Assembly: GCF_000280925.3 (NCBI RefSeq)
Contig: NZ_CP012109.1
Coordinates: 558,001-622,000, forward strand
Direction of reading: 5' to 3'
DNA from: Myxococcus hansupus
GTDB taxonomy: Bacteria; Myxococcota; Myxococcia; Myxococcales; Myxococcaceae
DNA: 64,000 bases
In this document: positions 34,183 to 43,507 of the stretch, in pieces
How the letters are laid out: each line of letters starts with the position of its first letter
How positions within the stretch are numbered: the stretch's first letter is position 1
Notes under the pieces: model-generated
Databases searched by the model: none
What the model saw: only the letters and a program-made list of their open reading frames with translations
What the model was told of the DNA's origin: nothing
Translations under genes and position numbers: made by a program

Positions 34183-35381
34183 GCGTCACGCTCCAGCGTC
34201 AGGGCCAGGCCCTGGCCCACGCCCACGCACAAGGTCGCGAGACCTCTCCGGGCACGCTCTCGCTTCATCGCATGCACCAGCGTGGTGACGATGCGCGCTC
34301 CACTGGAGCCCAGCGGGTGACCCAGGGCGATACCGCCACCGTGGAGGTTGACGCGCTCGGGAGGAAGCTTCAGCTCCCGGATGCAGGCGAGCGCCTGCGC
34401 GGCGAACGCCTCGTTCAGCTCCACCAGGTCCACCGAGTCGTGTGCCCAGCCCGCGCGCTCCAGCGCCTTTCGGGAGGCGGGCACGGGGCCGATGCCCATG
34501 TAACGCGGGTCCACGCCCGCGCTCGCGCTGCTCACGTAGCGCGCCAGGGGTGTGGCCCCGGAGGCACGCAGCGCCTTGGCGCTCATCAGCAGCAGCGCCG
34601 ACGCGCCGTCATTGAGCGTGGAGGCATTTCCCGCCGTCACGCTGCCGCCCTGTCGGAACGCGGGCTTCAGCGTGGACAGCCGCTCCAGGGACGTGTCCGC
34701 GCGGGGACCTTCGTCCGTGTCCACGCGGAGCATCGTGCCCTTGGGTTGAGGTGCCTCCACCGCGACCAGTTCGTCCGCGAAGGCCCCCAGCGTCTGGGCC
34801 GCCACGGCCTTGCGGTGAGAGGCGAGCGCGAAGCCATCCTGCGCTTCACGGGAGATGCCCCACTTCTCCGCCACGTTCTCCGCCGTCTCGCCCATCTGCT
34901 CCAGCGGGAAGCGGGCCGCGAGGCGCGGGTTGGGGTAGCGCCAGCCCAGCGCGGTGTCCCAGGACTCCCATTTGCCAGAGGGGAAGCCGTCCTCCGGCTT
35001 GGGCATGGACCAGGGGGCGCGCGTCATGGACTCCACGCCGCCCGCGAGGACGATGTCGGCCTCGCCCACCTGAATCATGCGACAGCCCTGGATGACGGCT
35101 TCCATCCCGCTGGCGCACAGCCGGTTGACGGTGACGCCGGGGACGGTGTCCGGCAGCCCGGCGAGCAGCAGCGCCATCCGGGCCACGTTGCGGTTGTCTT
35201 CGCCCGCCTGGTTGGCGCAGCCGAGGAACACCTCGTCCACGCTGGCGCCCTCCAGGGCGTTGCGCTGGAGCAGCGCGCGGAGGACGTGCGCTGCCAGGTC
35301 ATCCGGCCGGACACCCTTGAGGGCGCCCCGGAACCGGCCAATGGGGGTACGGACCGCGTCGACGATGAAGGCCTCGTGCAT
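34179..35381 (-). CDS. Acetyl-CoA acyltransferase (thiolase, PcaF-like)
   Basis: A 400-residue thiolase. The nucleophilic Cys is in [10 protein letters not shown] (near residue 90), the His in [14 protein letters not shown] and the second Cys in LCVGVGQG. The CVGVGQG form, rather than CxGGGxG, is that of beta-ketoadipyl-CoA thiolases. It would cleave a 3-oxoacyl-CoA with CoA to acetyl-CoA. With the upstream CoA-transferase it forms the usual activation-plus-thiolysis pair. The ATG at 35381 starts directly before the conserved [13 protein letters not shown]. Confidence 0.93.
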   Translation of the reverse strand: MHEAFIVDAVRTPIGRFRGALKGVRPDDLAAHVLRALLQRNALEGASVDEVFLGCANQAGEDNRNVARMALLLAGLPDTVPGVTVNRLCASGMEAVIQGCRMIQVGEADIVLAGGVESMTRAPWSMPKPEDGFPSGKWESWDTALGWRYPNPRLAARFPLEQMGETAENVAEKWGISREAQDGFALASHRKAVAAQTLGAFADELVAVEAPQPKGTMLRVDTDEGPRADTSLERLSTLKPAFRQGGSVTAGNASTLNDGASALLLMSAKALRASGATPLARYVSSASAGVDPRYMGIGPVPASRKALERAGWAHDSVDLVELNEAFAAQALACIRELKLPPERVNLHGGGIALGHPLGSSGARIVTTLVHAMKRERARRGLATLCVGVGQGLALTLERDA

Positions 35382-35403
35382 GGGGGGCTCCGTGAGTCGT
35401 TCG

Positions 35404-36177
35404 CTAGAGGTAGAGGCGCTGGGGGTCGAGCTTCTCGCGCAGCAGCCGCAGCACGGACACGTCCGGCTCGGCGGCGGTCCGCAGGGCGTCGGCCGTGCGC
35501 AGCGGCCAGCCACAGGCGGCGCGCACCTGTTCGGGTGTCACGCCGGGATACACCTCGGCGAGCACCGCTTCGCCCGTGGCGTCGAAGTCGAGCACGCCCA
35601 GGTCGGTGATGATGCGGGTGGGGCCGCCGCCGGGCATGCCCAGCTCCGCGCGGCTCTTTCCGTTCACCCGGTGCCCGGGGCTGGTGACGAAGTCACACGT
35701 CTCCACGAAGGTGCGCTTGCTCATCCGCATGACGATGAGCAGCCGCCGCGCGTGGACGGCGATTTCACACGCCCCGCCGCTGCCCGGCAGCCGGACCTTG
35801 GGGTTGGCGTAATCACCGATGACGGTGGTGTTGATGTTCCCCCAGCGGTCCACCTGCGCGCCGCCGAGGAAGCCCACCTCGATGAGCCCGCGCTGGAGCA
35901 TGCACTGGAAGATGTCCGCCTGACCCACGACAGCCAGCGAGTCCGTTACCAGTGACGGGTCGCCAATGGACACCGGCAGCCGCTCTGGAATGGCGCCCAC
36001 CGCGCCGGACTCGTAGATCATGAACAGGCCGGGCGCATGGGTTGCCCGCGCCAGGTTGCAGGCCAGGTTGGGCAGGCCGATGCCAACGAAGACGACGTCC
36101 GCGTCTCGAAGCTCCTGCGCGGCGCGGTAGGCCATCCGCTCCGAAGCGGTGGGCGTCGCCGAAAGCTCAGTAGCCAT
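35404..36177 (-). CDS. CoA-transferase subunit beta (GctB/CatJ-like)
   Basis: A 257-residue beta subunit of a family I CoA-transferase. It has [12 protein letters not shown] near the N-terminus, the YESGAVGA element around the expected catalytic Glu, and [11 protein letters not shown]. It transfers CoA from a donor such as succinyl-CoA or acetyl-CoA to a carboxylic acid, probably a 3-oxo acid given the thiolase next to it. The ATG at 36177 was chosen because an AGGGGG site lies just before it; a GTG at 36192 is in frame. It overlaps the alpha gene by 11 bases. Confidence 0.9.
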   Translation of the reverse strand: MATELSATPTASERMAYRAAQELRDADVVFVGIGLPNLACNLARATHAPGLFMIYESGAVGAIPERLPVSIGDPSLVTDSLAVVGQADIFQCMLQRGLIEVGFLGGAQVDRWGNINTTVIGDYANPKVRLPGSGGACEIAVHARRLLIVMRMSKRTFVETCDFVTSPGHRVNGKSRAELGMPGGGPTRIITDLGVLDFDATGEAVLAEVYPGVTPEQVRAACGWPLRTADALRTAAEPDVSVLRLLREKLDPQRLYL

Positions 36178-37075
36178 AGTCCACCCCCTCACAGACGCGG
36201 GCCTTCGCTCGCAGCTTGTCGAGCAGCCCGGTTTCGAGCCGCGCGAGATAGCCCTGCCGGTCCTTCACGCCGTGGACGAACTCCTCCAACCACGCGCGGT
36301 ACGTCTCGGGCTGGCGGGAGATGTCCTCCCACTTCACGTAGAAGTCGTTGTCCCGGTCGTGGAAGCCCTGCACGAAGCTGGGGTGGCAGCCCCACGGCTC
36401 GTGCACCACGTGGCTGACGATGATGCCGGGCACCAGCGTGCGGTTGGGGTCCTTGCGGATGCGCTCGGTGGAGACAATCTCCTCGGCGACGACGACGACC
36501 TTCTTCGCGGCGAAGGCCACCTCCTTCTGGGAGCCGAGCAGCCCCCACACCTGCGCGTTGCCCTCCGCGTCCGCGCGCTGGCAGTGGATGATGGCCACGT
36601 CCGGACGGAGCGCGGGGACGGCGGCCAACTCCTGCCCGGTGAAGGGACACGTCACCGTCTTGATGGACGGATTCACGCGGGCGATGTCGCCCCCCGCGTA
36701 GTTGTTCAGCGGCCAGAAGGGCAGCCCCGCGCTGCCCGCGAGCAGGCGCGACAGCAGCCCGAAGTGGGAGTACTCCTCCAGCTCCAGGCGCTCGGGCGAG
36801 GACGCCTCGCTGCGCCGGCGCAGCGCATGGAGGCTGCCCACGCCGGGGTTGCCCGCCCAGCTAAAGACGAGCTTTCGAACCGCGCCCGCCTCGATGAGCT
36901 GGTCATAGACGAGGTCTGGCGTCAGGCGGATGGCCGTCAGGTTCCTGCGCCCCTGCCGGATGATTTCGTGTCCGGCCGCGAAGCAGATGAGGTGCGTGAA
37001 GCCATCAATCACCAGCGAGCATCCGTCCGTCACGGATGCGGCGATGGCTTCCTTCATCGAACAGAGCTTGTTCAT
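36167..37075 (-). CDS. CoA-transferase subunit alpha (GctA/CatI-like)
   Basis: A 302-residue alpha subunit: VTDGCSLVIDGFTHL at the N-terminus, LVFSWAGNPGVGSLH in the middle, and ADAEGNAQVWG. It is of the glutaconate/ketoadipate transferase type, longer than SCOT alpha subunits. The ATG at 37075 lies 17 bases after the aminotransferase stop. Alpha and beta must assemble for activity; their overlap helps equal production. The natural acid substrate is not known. Confidence 0.9.
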   Translation of the reverse strand: MNKLCSMKEAIAASVTDGCSLVIDGFTHLICFAAGHEIIRQGRRNLTAIRLTPDLVYDQLIEAGAVRKLVFSWAGNPGVGSLHALRRRSEASSPERLELEEYSHFGLLSRLLAGSAGLPFWPLNNYAGGDIARVNPSIKTVTCPFTGQELAAVPALRPDVAIIHCQRADAEGNAQVWGLLGSQKEVAFAAKKVVVVAEEIVSTERIRKDPNRTLVPGIIVSHVVHEPWGCHPSFVQGFHDRDNDFYVKWEDISRQPETYRAWLEEFVHGVKDRQGYLARLETGLLDKLRAKARVCEGVDYGY

Positions 37076-37092
37076 CGCGCGTGCCCCCGGCC

Positions 37093-38472
37093 TCAAATCT
37101 TCACGCCCGCGGCGGCGGGCCGAGGGAGGGTGGAGGCGACGGGGAGGGCCAGCTCCTGAAGGCACGTCTCGAGGATGCGCAGCATCACGTCCACCTCGTG
37201 CTTGCCCACGACGAGCGGGGGCGCGAAGCGGATGGTGGACTTGCCACACGACAACAGGAGCAGGCCCTTGAGGAAGGCGAGCTGCTCCAGCTCGGACACG
37301 TAGGCGCTGGCGGGCTCGCGCGTCGCCGGGTCGACGAACTCCGCGCCCACCATCAGCCCCACGCCCCGGACGTCCCCGATGACGGGGAAGCGGGTCTGCA
37401 GGTCGCGCAGCCCGCGCAGCAGGTGCTCACCGGTGTCGCGTACGGAGTCGAGCAGCCCCTCCACCACGTCCAGCGTGGCGAGCGCCGCCGCGCAGCACAC
37501 GGGGTTGCCGCCGTAGGTGCTGCCGTGGGAGCCGCGAGGCCACGTCATCACGGATTCACGGGCGATGATGGCGCCCAGCGGCATGCCCGAGGCAATGCCC
37601 TTCGCGGACAGGAGGATGTCCGGCATCACCCCGAAGTGCTCCGCCGCGAACATCTTCCCCGTGCGGCCGATGCCCGACTGCACCTCGTCGAAGACGAGCA
37701 GGATGCCGTGGGTGTCGCAGATGCGGCGCAGGTGCTGGAGGAAGCTCGCCGGTGGGATGACGTAGCCGCCTTCGCCCAGGATGGGCTCCACGAAGATGGC
37801 GGCGACCTCGCGCGGGTCCACGTGGTTGACGAACCACTCGCGCTCCAGCATCAGCGCGGGATTGCACGCGTCGCCACAGGCATGGGGCGCGCAGCCGTTC
37901 GCACAGCGGTAGGGGTTCGCGTAGGGGATGTGGATGACCCCGGGCAGCAGGGGGCCGAAGAAGGCGCGCTGGGCGACCTTGGACGAGTTGAGCGAGATGG
38001 CGCCCATGGTGCGGCCGTGGAAGCCACCCTTGAACGCCACCACGTACTGGCTGCGCGTGTGGTGCCGCGCCAGCTTGAGCGCGCCCTCCACCGCCTCCGT
38101 GCCGGAGTTGGTGAGGAAGACGCGCTTGGGGCCCATCTCCGGCAGGACGCTCGCCAGCCGCTCGCACAGCCGCGAGAAGGCGTCGTAGTAGAAGTCGGTG
38201 CCGCAGATGTGCAGGAAGCGGTCCGCGGCGTCGTGGATGGCCTTCACCACGGTGGGGTGCGAGTGGCCGGTGGAGGCCACGGCGATGCCCGCCATGAAGT
38301 CGAGGAAGCGGTTGCCGTCGACGTCGTAGACCCAGGGGCCCTCGCCGCGTTCGACGACGAGCGGGTACTCCTTGATGTACGAGGGCGAGCTGTAGCGCTG
38401 GTCCACCTCGATGATGGCGCGCGCGTTGGGCCCCGGAGGAGCCACCTTCACTTCGGGATAGAGCATGGTCAT
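37093..38472 (-). CDS. Class III omega-aminotransferase with a four-Cys insert
   Basis: A 459-residue PLP enzyme of the GABA/acetylornithine aminotransferase group. Visible motifs are SGTEAVEGALKLAR, FHGRTMGAISL, the Asp-containing FDEVQSGIGRTG and the PLP lysine in LLSAKGIASG. A segment around residues 195-210 holds four cysteines (CANGC, then HACGDAC), a pattern also found in archaeal omega-aminotransferases; it could form a metal or disulfide site. An AGGAAACCCC site precedes ATG 38472. It would remove a terminal amino group, leaving a semialdehyde for the aldehyde dehydrogenase. Confidence 0.9.
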   Translation of the reverse strand: MTMLYPEVKVAPPGPNARAIIEVDQRYSSPSYIKEYPLVVERGEGPWVYDVDGNRFLDFMAGIAVASTGHSHPTVVKAIHDAADRFLHICGTDFYYDAFSRLCERLASVLPEMGPKRVFLTNSGTEAVEGALKLARHHTRSQYVVAFKGGFHGRTMGAISLNSSKVAQRAFFGPLLPGVIHIPYANPYRCANGCAPHACGDACNPALMLEREWFVNHVDPREVAAIFVEPILGEGGYVIPPASFLQHLRRICDTHGILLVFDEVQSGIGRTGKMFAAEHFGVMPDILLSAKGIASGMPLGAIIARESVMTWPRGSHGSTYGGNPVCCAAALATLDVVEGLLDSVRDTGEHLLRGLRDLQTRFPVIGDVRGVGLMVGAEFVDPATREPASAYVSELEQLAFLKGLLLLSCGKSTIRFAPPLVVGKHEVDVMLRILETCLQELALPVASTLPRPAAAGVKI

Positions 38473-38492
38473 GGGGTTTCCTCTCGGGGGCT

Positions 38493-40052
38493 TCAGCCCA
38501 TCCGGGTCTGCGCCTGCTCGCGCATGAACTGGGCGACGTAGTAGGGGCCGCAGCCGCCCTTGCCGGACGCGCCGCTGCCCTTCCATCCGCAGAAGGACTG
38601 CACGCCGGGCCAGGCGCCCGTGGTCGCGCCCGTGCGGCGGTTGGCGTAGAGGACGCCGGCCTCGGCCTCGGCCATGAATCGCTCCACGTCCGCGGCGTCG
38701 CGGCTGAAGACGCCGGCGGTGAGGCCGTACTCGCAGTCGTTGGCCATCCGCAGCGCCTCGTCCAACGTGCGGAAGCCCGTCACGCCGACGAAGGGGAGGA
38801 ACAGCTCGTCCCGCATCAGCCGGTGCCCGTGGGACAGCGCCACCACGGTGGGGGCGACGAAGTGGCCCTGGGCCAGCGCGCCGTCCAGGCGCAGCCGCTC
38901 GCCGCCCGTCACGATGGCGCCATCGCGGCGCGCCTCGTCCACCGCGCGCTCGAAGCGCCGCACCGCCGCCGCGTTGATGACGGGGCCGGTGAAGACGGAG
39001 GCGAGCGACGGGTCTCCCACCGCCGCGGACCGGGCCTTGCTCGCCAGTCCTTCCGTGAAGTCGTTCAGCAGGGACTCATGCACGTAGATGCGGGACAGCG
39101 CGCTGCACTTCTGGCCCGACAGCCCGAAGGCGGAGCGGAAGCACCCCTCGATGGCGGCCTCCAGGTCCGCGTCGCGGCAGACGATGGCCGGGTTCTTCCC
39201 GCCCAGCTCCAGGAAGCACGGCCGCACGCGGCCCGTGGACAGCTCGCGGTGGATGTCCATGCCCACGGCCTTGCTGCCGGTGAACGAGACGCCGTCCACG
39301 CCCGGGTGACGCACCAGCGCGGCGCCCAGCGACTCGCCTTCGCCGTGCACCACCTGGAAGACGCCGGGCGGCAGGCCCGCGTCGGTGAGCGCCTGGTGCA
39401 GGCCCTCGGCGCACCACGGGGCGTCTTCACTGGGCTTGAGGATGACGGTGTTGCCACCCAGCAGCGCGCCGCCGCTCATGCCCGCGGCGAGCGCCAGCGG
39501 GAAGTTGAAGGGCGAGATGACGGCGAACACTCCGTAGGGCCGCAGGACGCTGCGCGTGTCCTCGTTCGGGGACAGTCGCGCCATGGGCCGAGAGAAGCCC
39601 TCCGCCTGCTCCAGTTGGCTGGCGTAGTAGCGCAGCAGGTCCGCGGACTCCTCCACGTCTCCGAGCGACTCCAGGCGGCTCTTGCCCACCTCCAGCGTCA
39701 TCCGTGCGGACAGCTCCAGGCTCCGCGCGGAGATGAGGTCCGCGGCAGCGCGGAGGATGCGCACGCGCTCCTGCCAGGGCGTGGCGCCCCAGGCGCGCTG
39801 GGCTTCGCGGGCCACGCGCACCACCCGGTCCAGCTCGCTGACGGGCGTGCGGTGGAACGTGGCGAGCAGCTCGTCCGGCTTCGCCGGGTTGCGGCTCTCC
39901 AGCAGGTCGCCGCTCCGGAACGCCTCCCCCGCAATCCATGAAGGAAGCGCCGCGCCCAGCGAGCCGCGCACGGTGTCGAGTGCTTCGTCGAACCGCGCGT
40001 GCAGCTCGGACATGTCGGCATCCAGCACCGAGTAGGTGATGCGGAAACTCAT
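38493..40052 (-). CDS. Aldehyde dehydrogenase (P5C/glutamate-semialdehyde dehydrogenase type)
   Basis: A 519-residue NAD(P)-dependent dehydrogenase. The catalytic Glu is in LELGGKNPA and Cys in SGQKCSALSR; SPFNFPLAL and FTGSKAVG bind the cofactor. The end, YANRRTGATTGAWPG followed by FCGWKGSG, is that of delta-1-pyrroline-5-carboxylate dehydrogenases. It should oxidise an omega-semialdehyde to the acid, which matches the two flanking aminotransferases. The ATG at 40052 overlaps the stop of the upstream aminotransferase. Confidence 0.92.
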   Translation of the reverse strand: MSFRITYSVLDADMSELHARFDEALDTVRGSLGAALPSWIAGEAFRSGDLLESRNPAKPDELLATFHRTPVSELDRVVRVAREAQRAWGATPWQERVRILRAAADLISARSLELSARMTLEVGKSRLESLGDVEESADLLRYYASQLEQAEGFSRPMARLSPNEDTRSVLRPYGVFAVISPFNFPLALAAGMSGGALLGGNTVILKPSEDAPWCAEGLHQALTDAGLPPGVFQVVHGEGESLGAALVRHPGVDGVSFTGSKAVGMDIHRELSTGRVRPCFLELGGKNPAIVCRDADLEAAIEGCFRSAFGLSGQKCSALSRIYVHESLLNDFTEGLASKARSAAVGDPSLASVFTGPVINAAAVRRFERAVDEARRDGAIVTGGERLRLDGALAQGHFVAPTVVALSHGHRLMRDELFLPFVGVTGFRTLDEALRMANDCEYGLTAGVFSRDAADVERFMAEAEAGVLYANRRTGATTGAWPGVQSFCGWKGSGASGKGGCGPYYVAQFMREQAQTRMG

Positions 40053-41413
40053 GGCTCCCTCCGGAAGTAGTGGTTGATGCCTTGCGCGAGCGTGTCGACG
40101 AGCACGTCGACCTCGGCCTCGGTGATGACCAGCGGGGGCCCGAGCATCAGCAGGTCCCCGTTCGTTCCATCCGCGTGGCCGGTGTTGGACCAGAGGACGA
40201 GGCCGCGCTCGAACAGCTCGGCCAGCAGGCCCTCCACCACCTTGCGTGCGCGGGGGAAGGGCCGCCGGGTGGGGAGGTCCTCCACGAACTCGATGCCCGC
40301 CATCAGGCCCACGCCCTGCACCGAGCCCACGTGGGGCAGGGACAGCAGCGCCTCGCGCAGCCGCCGCTGGAGGTGCTCACCCACGCGCGCCGCATGCGCC
40401 ACCAGGTCGTGCCGCTCGTAGTAGTCCAGCACCGCGAGCCCGGCCGCCGTCATCGCGGGGGCCTGGAGATACGTCTGCGCGTGCATGAAGCCGCCCGAGC
40501 CGAGCCGCATCTCCTCCAGGTGTGTCTGCTTCACGAGCAGCGCGCTCAGGGGCGCATAGCCCCCGCTGATGCCCTTGCCGAGCACGAGCACGTCCGGGGT
40601 GAAGTCGAACAGCACACTGGCGAAGAAGCGACCGGTGCGGCCGCAGCCGCACATGACCTCATCGGCGATGGTGAGGATTCCGTACTCACGGCACAGCGCG
40701 CTCACGCGCTCGAAGTAGCCGGGCGGCGGCGGCGAGGCGCCGGCCGAGGAGCCAATCACGGGCTCCGCGATGAAGGCGGCGATGGTGTCCGGCCCCTCGC
40801 GCTGGAGCGTCTCCTCCAACAGCCGGACGTAGTGCTCCGCGCCGTCGCGCGCGTAGTCCTCCAGGCCGGAGCGGTACGGGTAGGGCGCGGGCGTGGTGAC
40901 GACCTCCGCCAGCATGGGGCCGAAGAACGTCTTGTAGTGAGGCCGCCCGGACAGCGAGAGGGCATACAGCGTGTTGCCGTGATAGCCGGGCACGCGCGCG
41001 ATGACCTTCGTGCGCTGCGTCTGCCCGCGCTCCACCCAGAGCTGGCGGACGAACTTCACCGCGGCCTCCACGGCCTCGGAGCCCGAGCCCAGGAAGGCGG
41101 CGCGGTCCAGCCCTGGCGGCGCGAGCGCGCACAGGCGTGACGCGAGCTGCTCCGTCACCTCGGTGGTGAAGTGCGTGCCGTTGACGTACGCGACGCGGAG
41201 GAGCTGCTCGTGGATGCGGTCCACCACCTCGCGGTTGCCGTGGCCCACGCTGGCGACGAGCGCGCCGGCGGAGGCGTCCAGGTAGCGCTTGCCGCTCGCG
41301 TCGAAGAGGTGGACGCCCTGTCCGTGCGTCACCACGGGGAAGTCGCGCGCGAGGTTGCGCAGCAGGACATTCCCGTCGGGGTAGCGCACCGCCTGTCGGC
41401 CTTCGTCCCGCAT
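40049..41413 (-). CDS. Class III aminotransferase, first gene of the riboswitch operon
   Basis: A 454-residue PLP-dependent aminotransferase. GSGSEAVEAAVKFVRQ and YHGNTLYALSLSG bind PLP phosphate, IADEVMCGCGRTG holds the Asp and VLGKGISGGYAPLSA the Schiff-base Lys. It resembles taurine- and adenosylmethionine-type class III enzymes more than GABA aminotransferase, so it probably uses a different amine from the second aminotransferase in the operon. The ATG at 41413 has a GGAGG site; the longer frame to 41485 has none. Control is by the cobalamin riboswitch upstream. Confidence 0.9.
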   Translation of the reverse strand: MRDEGRQAVRYPDGNVLLRNLARDFPVVTHGQGVHLFDASGKRYLDASAGALVASVGHGNREVVDRIHEQLLRVAYVNGTHFTTEVTEQLASRLCALAPPGLDRAAFLGSGSEAVEAAVKFVRQLWVERGQTQRTKVIARVPGYHGNTLYALSLSGRPHYKTFFGPMLAEVVTTPAPYPYRSGLEDYARDGAEHYVRLLEETLQREGPDTIAAFIAEPVIGSSAGASPPPPGYFERVSALCREYGILTIADEVMCGCGRTGRFFASVLFDFTPDVLVLGKGISGGYAPLSALLVKQTHLEEMRLGSGGFMHAQTYLQAPAMTAAGLAVLDYYERHDLVAHAARVGEHLQRRLREALLSLPHVGSVQGVGLMAGIEFVEDLPTRRPFPRARKVVEGLLAELFERGLVLWSNTGHADGTNGDLLMLGPPLVITEAEVDVLVDTLAQGINHYFRREP

Positions 41414-41692
41414 CGTCCGTCCTCCACGCAGCGCGGACGACCGAGGTCGCCCGACAGGGCTCCCGCGTGGAAGAAGGGCTGTCACGGTGCGCGCGCGTCA
41501 GCGCACACCAGGCTCGTGAAGAGCCCACGGACCGACCTTCGCCCCCACGGGCGACTGGAGGCACGAATGGAAAGGGGTCGGAAAAGCCGAGGCGCGCGAG
41601 GACTCGTCGAGTCGTCAGCACTGCTCGGACCTTCCGGCCGTCCCACGCGGCTCCAGGTCGAAACCGTCCGTGGATTTCTCCCACGGGCGGAT

Positions 41693-41880
41693 GCGGGCAG
41701 GTCTTCGGACTCGTGAGCGTGTCGGCCAGGGGCCGGCTTCCTACTGCTCGTCGCTTCCCAGCTCCCAGGGGGAACCAGTGCGTGTGACGAGGTTCGTTCT
41801 CACTTACCGCTGCGGGGCAGTCCCGGATTCACACCGGGTTCCCTATTAAGCCTGGGCCAACGTGGCTCAGGCACCAGCAC
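41693..41880 (-). promoter_or_regulatory. Cobalamin (AdoCbl/MeCbl) riboswitch
   Basis: Read on the minus strand the conserved blocks occur in order: GGTGCC, AATAGGGAA-C-CCGGTG, GAATCCGGG, CTGCCCCGCAGCGGTAAG, GGGAAGCGA, TAGGAAGCCGG and the closing B12 box AAGACCTGCC. This is a full aptamer. It ends about 280 bases before the ATG of the first aminotransferase gene. The stretch between, 41414-41692, contains GC-rich inverted repeats but no obvious terminator with a T-run, so the control mechanism is not readable. The 228 bases from 41881 to the DUF1501 gene show no gene. Confidence 0.95.
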
Positions 41881-42108
41881 GGGGCGGTTTGTACTGTCGG
41901 GCTTCTTGGACTGTCAAGGCGCGTGGACTCGCCGCGAGGGAAGGACGACAGCGGGGCCGTGCGAATTAACCTCTGTCGCGGTCAGGTGTTTCACCCCCGA
42001 AGACGGCGCGTTCATGGGCTGCAACTTTCATCGCGATGCCGGTGTTGGAGGCCAGGATGATGACCGTGGGTGGGATACTTCCTTCGGCTTCCTGGAGCTG
42101 CTGACGCC

Positions 42109-43344
42109 ATGACCGCACCGTTGACTCGCCGTCACTTGCTGCGCGCTCTGGGAATGACGGGCGCGGGGCTCGCCTTGGCCCCGGGCTCTTGGAGTCGCGC
42201 GTTCGCGGCCAGTGTGCAGCCTCCCGCGCGTCGCACATTGGTGACTGTCTTCCTGCGCGGAGGCGTGGATGGTCTCTCCCTGGTGCCGCCGGTGGAGGAT
42301 GCGGCCTACCACCGGGCGCGTCCCACGCTGGCACTCCAGGCAAGGGGGCCGGGCGCCGCGTTGAAATTGTCGGGGCCCTTCGGGCTGCACCCGAGACTCG
42401 AAGCGTTGATGCCGCTATGGCGTGAAGGCCAGCTCGCGGTGCTGCATGGCGTGGGGCTTCCGGAGCCGGTGCGCTCCCACTTCGATGCGCAGGACTTCGT
42501 GGAGTCTGGGACGCCGGGGCGCAAGTCGACGCCGGATGGTTGGCTCAACCGCGCGTTGGACGAGGCTGACGGCGCCGCGCTGCGCGCCGTGGCGTTGCAG
42601 CCCACGTTGCCTCGGGCGTTGTTCGGTGACGCGGGCGCGGTGGCCATGGGGCGCTTGGAGGAGTTTCGTCTGCGGGGCGGGCGCCGGGAGGAGGAGGCAG
42701 CGCAAGGCTTCAACGCGCTCTATGCCGGTGCGGTGGATGAGGCGCTGCGCATGACAGGGCAGGGCGCCTTCGATGCGATGTCCCTGCTGGATGAGGACCG
42801 GCTCGCGAAGCTGTCCTCGCGCTCACAGGTCGACTATCCGAAGGGCCCACTGGGGGCGCGGCTGCGTGACATCGCGCGGCTCATCCACGGTGAGGTGGGC
42901 CTGGAGGTGGCCGCCACGGAGCTGGGGGGCTGGGATACCCACGCCGCCCAGGGCGTGGCGACAGGCACCTTCGCCAATCGCTGTCAGGAACTCGGCGGCG
43001 CGCTGGCAGCTTTCGCGCGGGACCTGGGACCTCGGCTGGAGCAGGTCACGGTGGTGGTGCTCACCGAGTTCGGCCGCACGGTGAGAGAGAATGGCAGCCG
43101 TGGCACGGACCACGGCGTGGGCAGCGCGATGCTCGTCCTGGGCGGTGGCGTGAAGGGTGGCAAGGTCTACGGACGTTTCGAATCCTTGGAGCCGGACCGT
43201 TTGCAGGACGGGCGAGACGTGCCCGCCTGGACGGACGTGCGCGCACCGCTGGCGGAAGTCCTGAGCGCCTGTCGGCCCGGTGTGTCACTGGCCAAGGTGT
43301 TTCCAGGTTTCACGCCACGGTCATCGCTGGGGCTGTTCGGTTAG
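42109..43344 (+). CDS. DUF1501-family Tat-exported protein
   Basis: A 411-residue protein with a Tat signal (TRRHLLRALGMTGAG). DUF1501 hallmarks are FLRGGVDGLSLV near residue 50, HFDAQDFVESG, ELGGWDTHAAQG and TEFGRTVRENGSRGTDHG. The fold is related to alkaline phosphatase/sulfatase; several His and Asp residues of a metal site are visible but activity is unproven for the family. It usually sits beside a DUF1800 gene, which here is 32 kb upstream. The ATG at 42109 follows a GTG at 42070 that would destroy the signal peptide. Confidence 0.88.
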   Translation: MTAPLTRRHLLRALGMTGAGLALAPGSWSRAFAASVQPPARRTLVTVFLRGGVDGLSLVPPVEDAAYHRARPTLALQARGPGAALKLSGPFGLHPRLEALMPLWREGQLAVLHGVGLPEPVRSHFDAQDFVESGTPGRKSTPDGWLNRALDEADGAALRAVALQPTLPRALFGDAGAVAMGRLEEFRLRGGRREEEAAQGFNALYAGAVDEALRMTGQGAFDAMSLLDEDRLAKLSSRSQVDYPKGPLGARLRDIARLIHGEVGLEVAATELGGWDTHAAQGVATGTFANRCQELGGALAAFARDLGPRLEQVTVVVLTEFGRTVRENGSRGTDHGVGSAMLVLGGGVKGGKVYGRFESLEPDRLQDGRDVPAWTDVRAPLAEVLSACRPGVSLAKVFPGFTPRSSLGLFG

Positions 43345-43507
43345 CGGGTTCGCGATGAGGTGAGTCATTTCCCCTCCAGATGTGCAGGTGGCGCTGGCGT
43401 GACACGCGGGCCGTTCTGTTGCGCGTCGGAGAGGCCACCCGTATGCTCGTTCACTCGGAGTCGTGGCGGCTGGGGTGTATCGCGTCGTGGCCGCCCGAGG
43501 GGGAATC

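Noticed and set aside
37036-38541. A 501-codon plus-strand frame
   Set aside because: It mirrors the class III aminotransferase gene, whose PLP motifs are intact on the minus strand.
40686-41684. A 332-codon minus-strand frame reaching into the riboswitch leader
   Set aside because: It overlaps the aminotransferase gene in another frame and would be translated from inside the leader; no conserved sequence.
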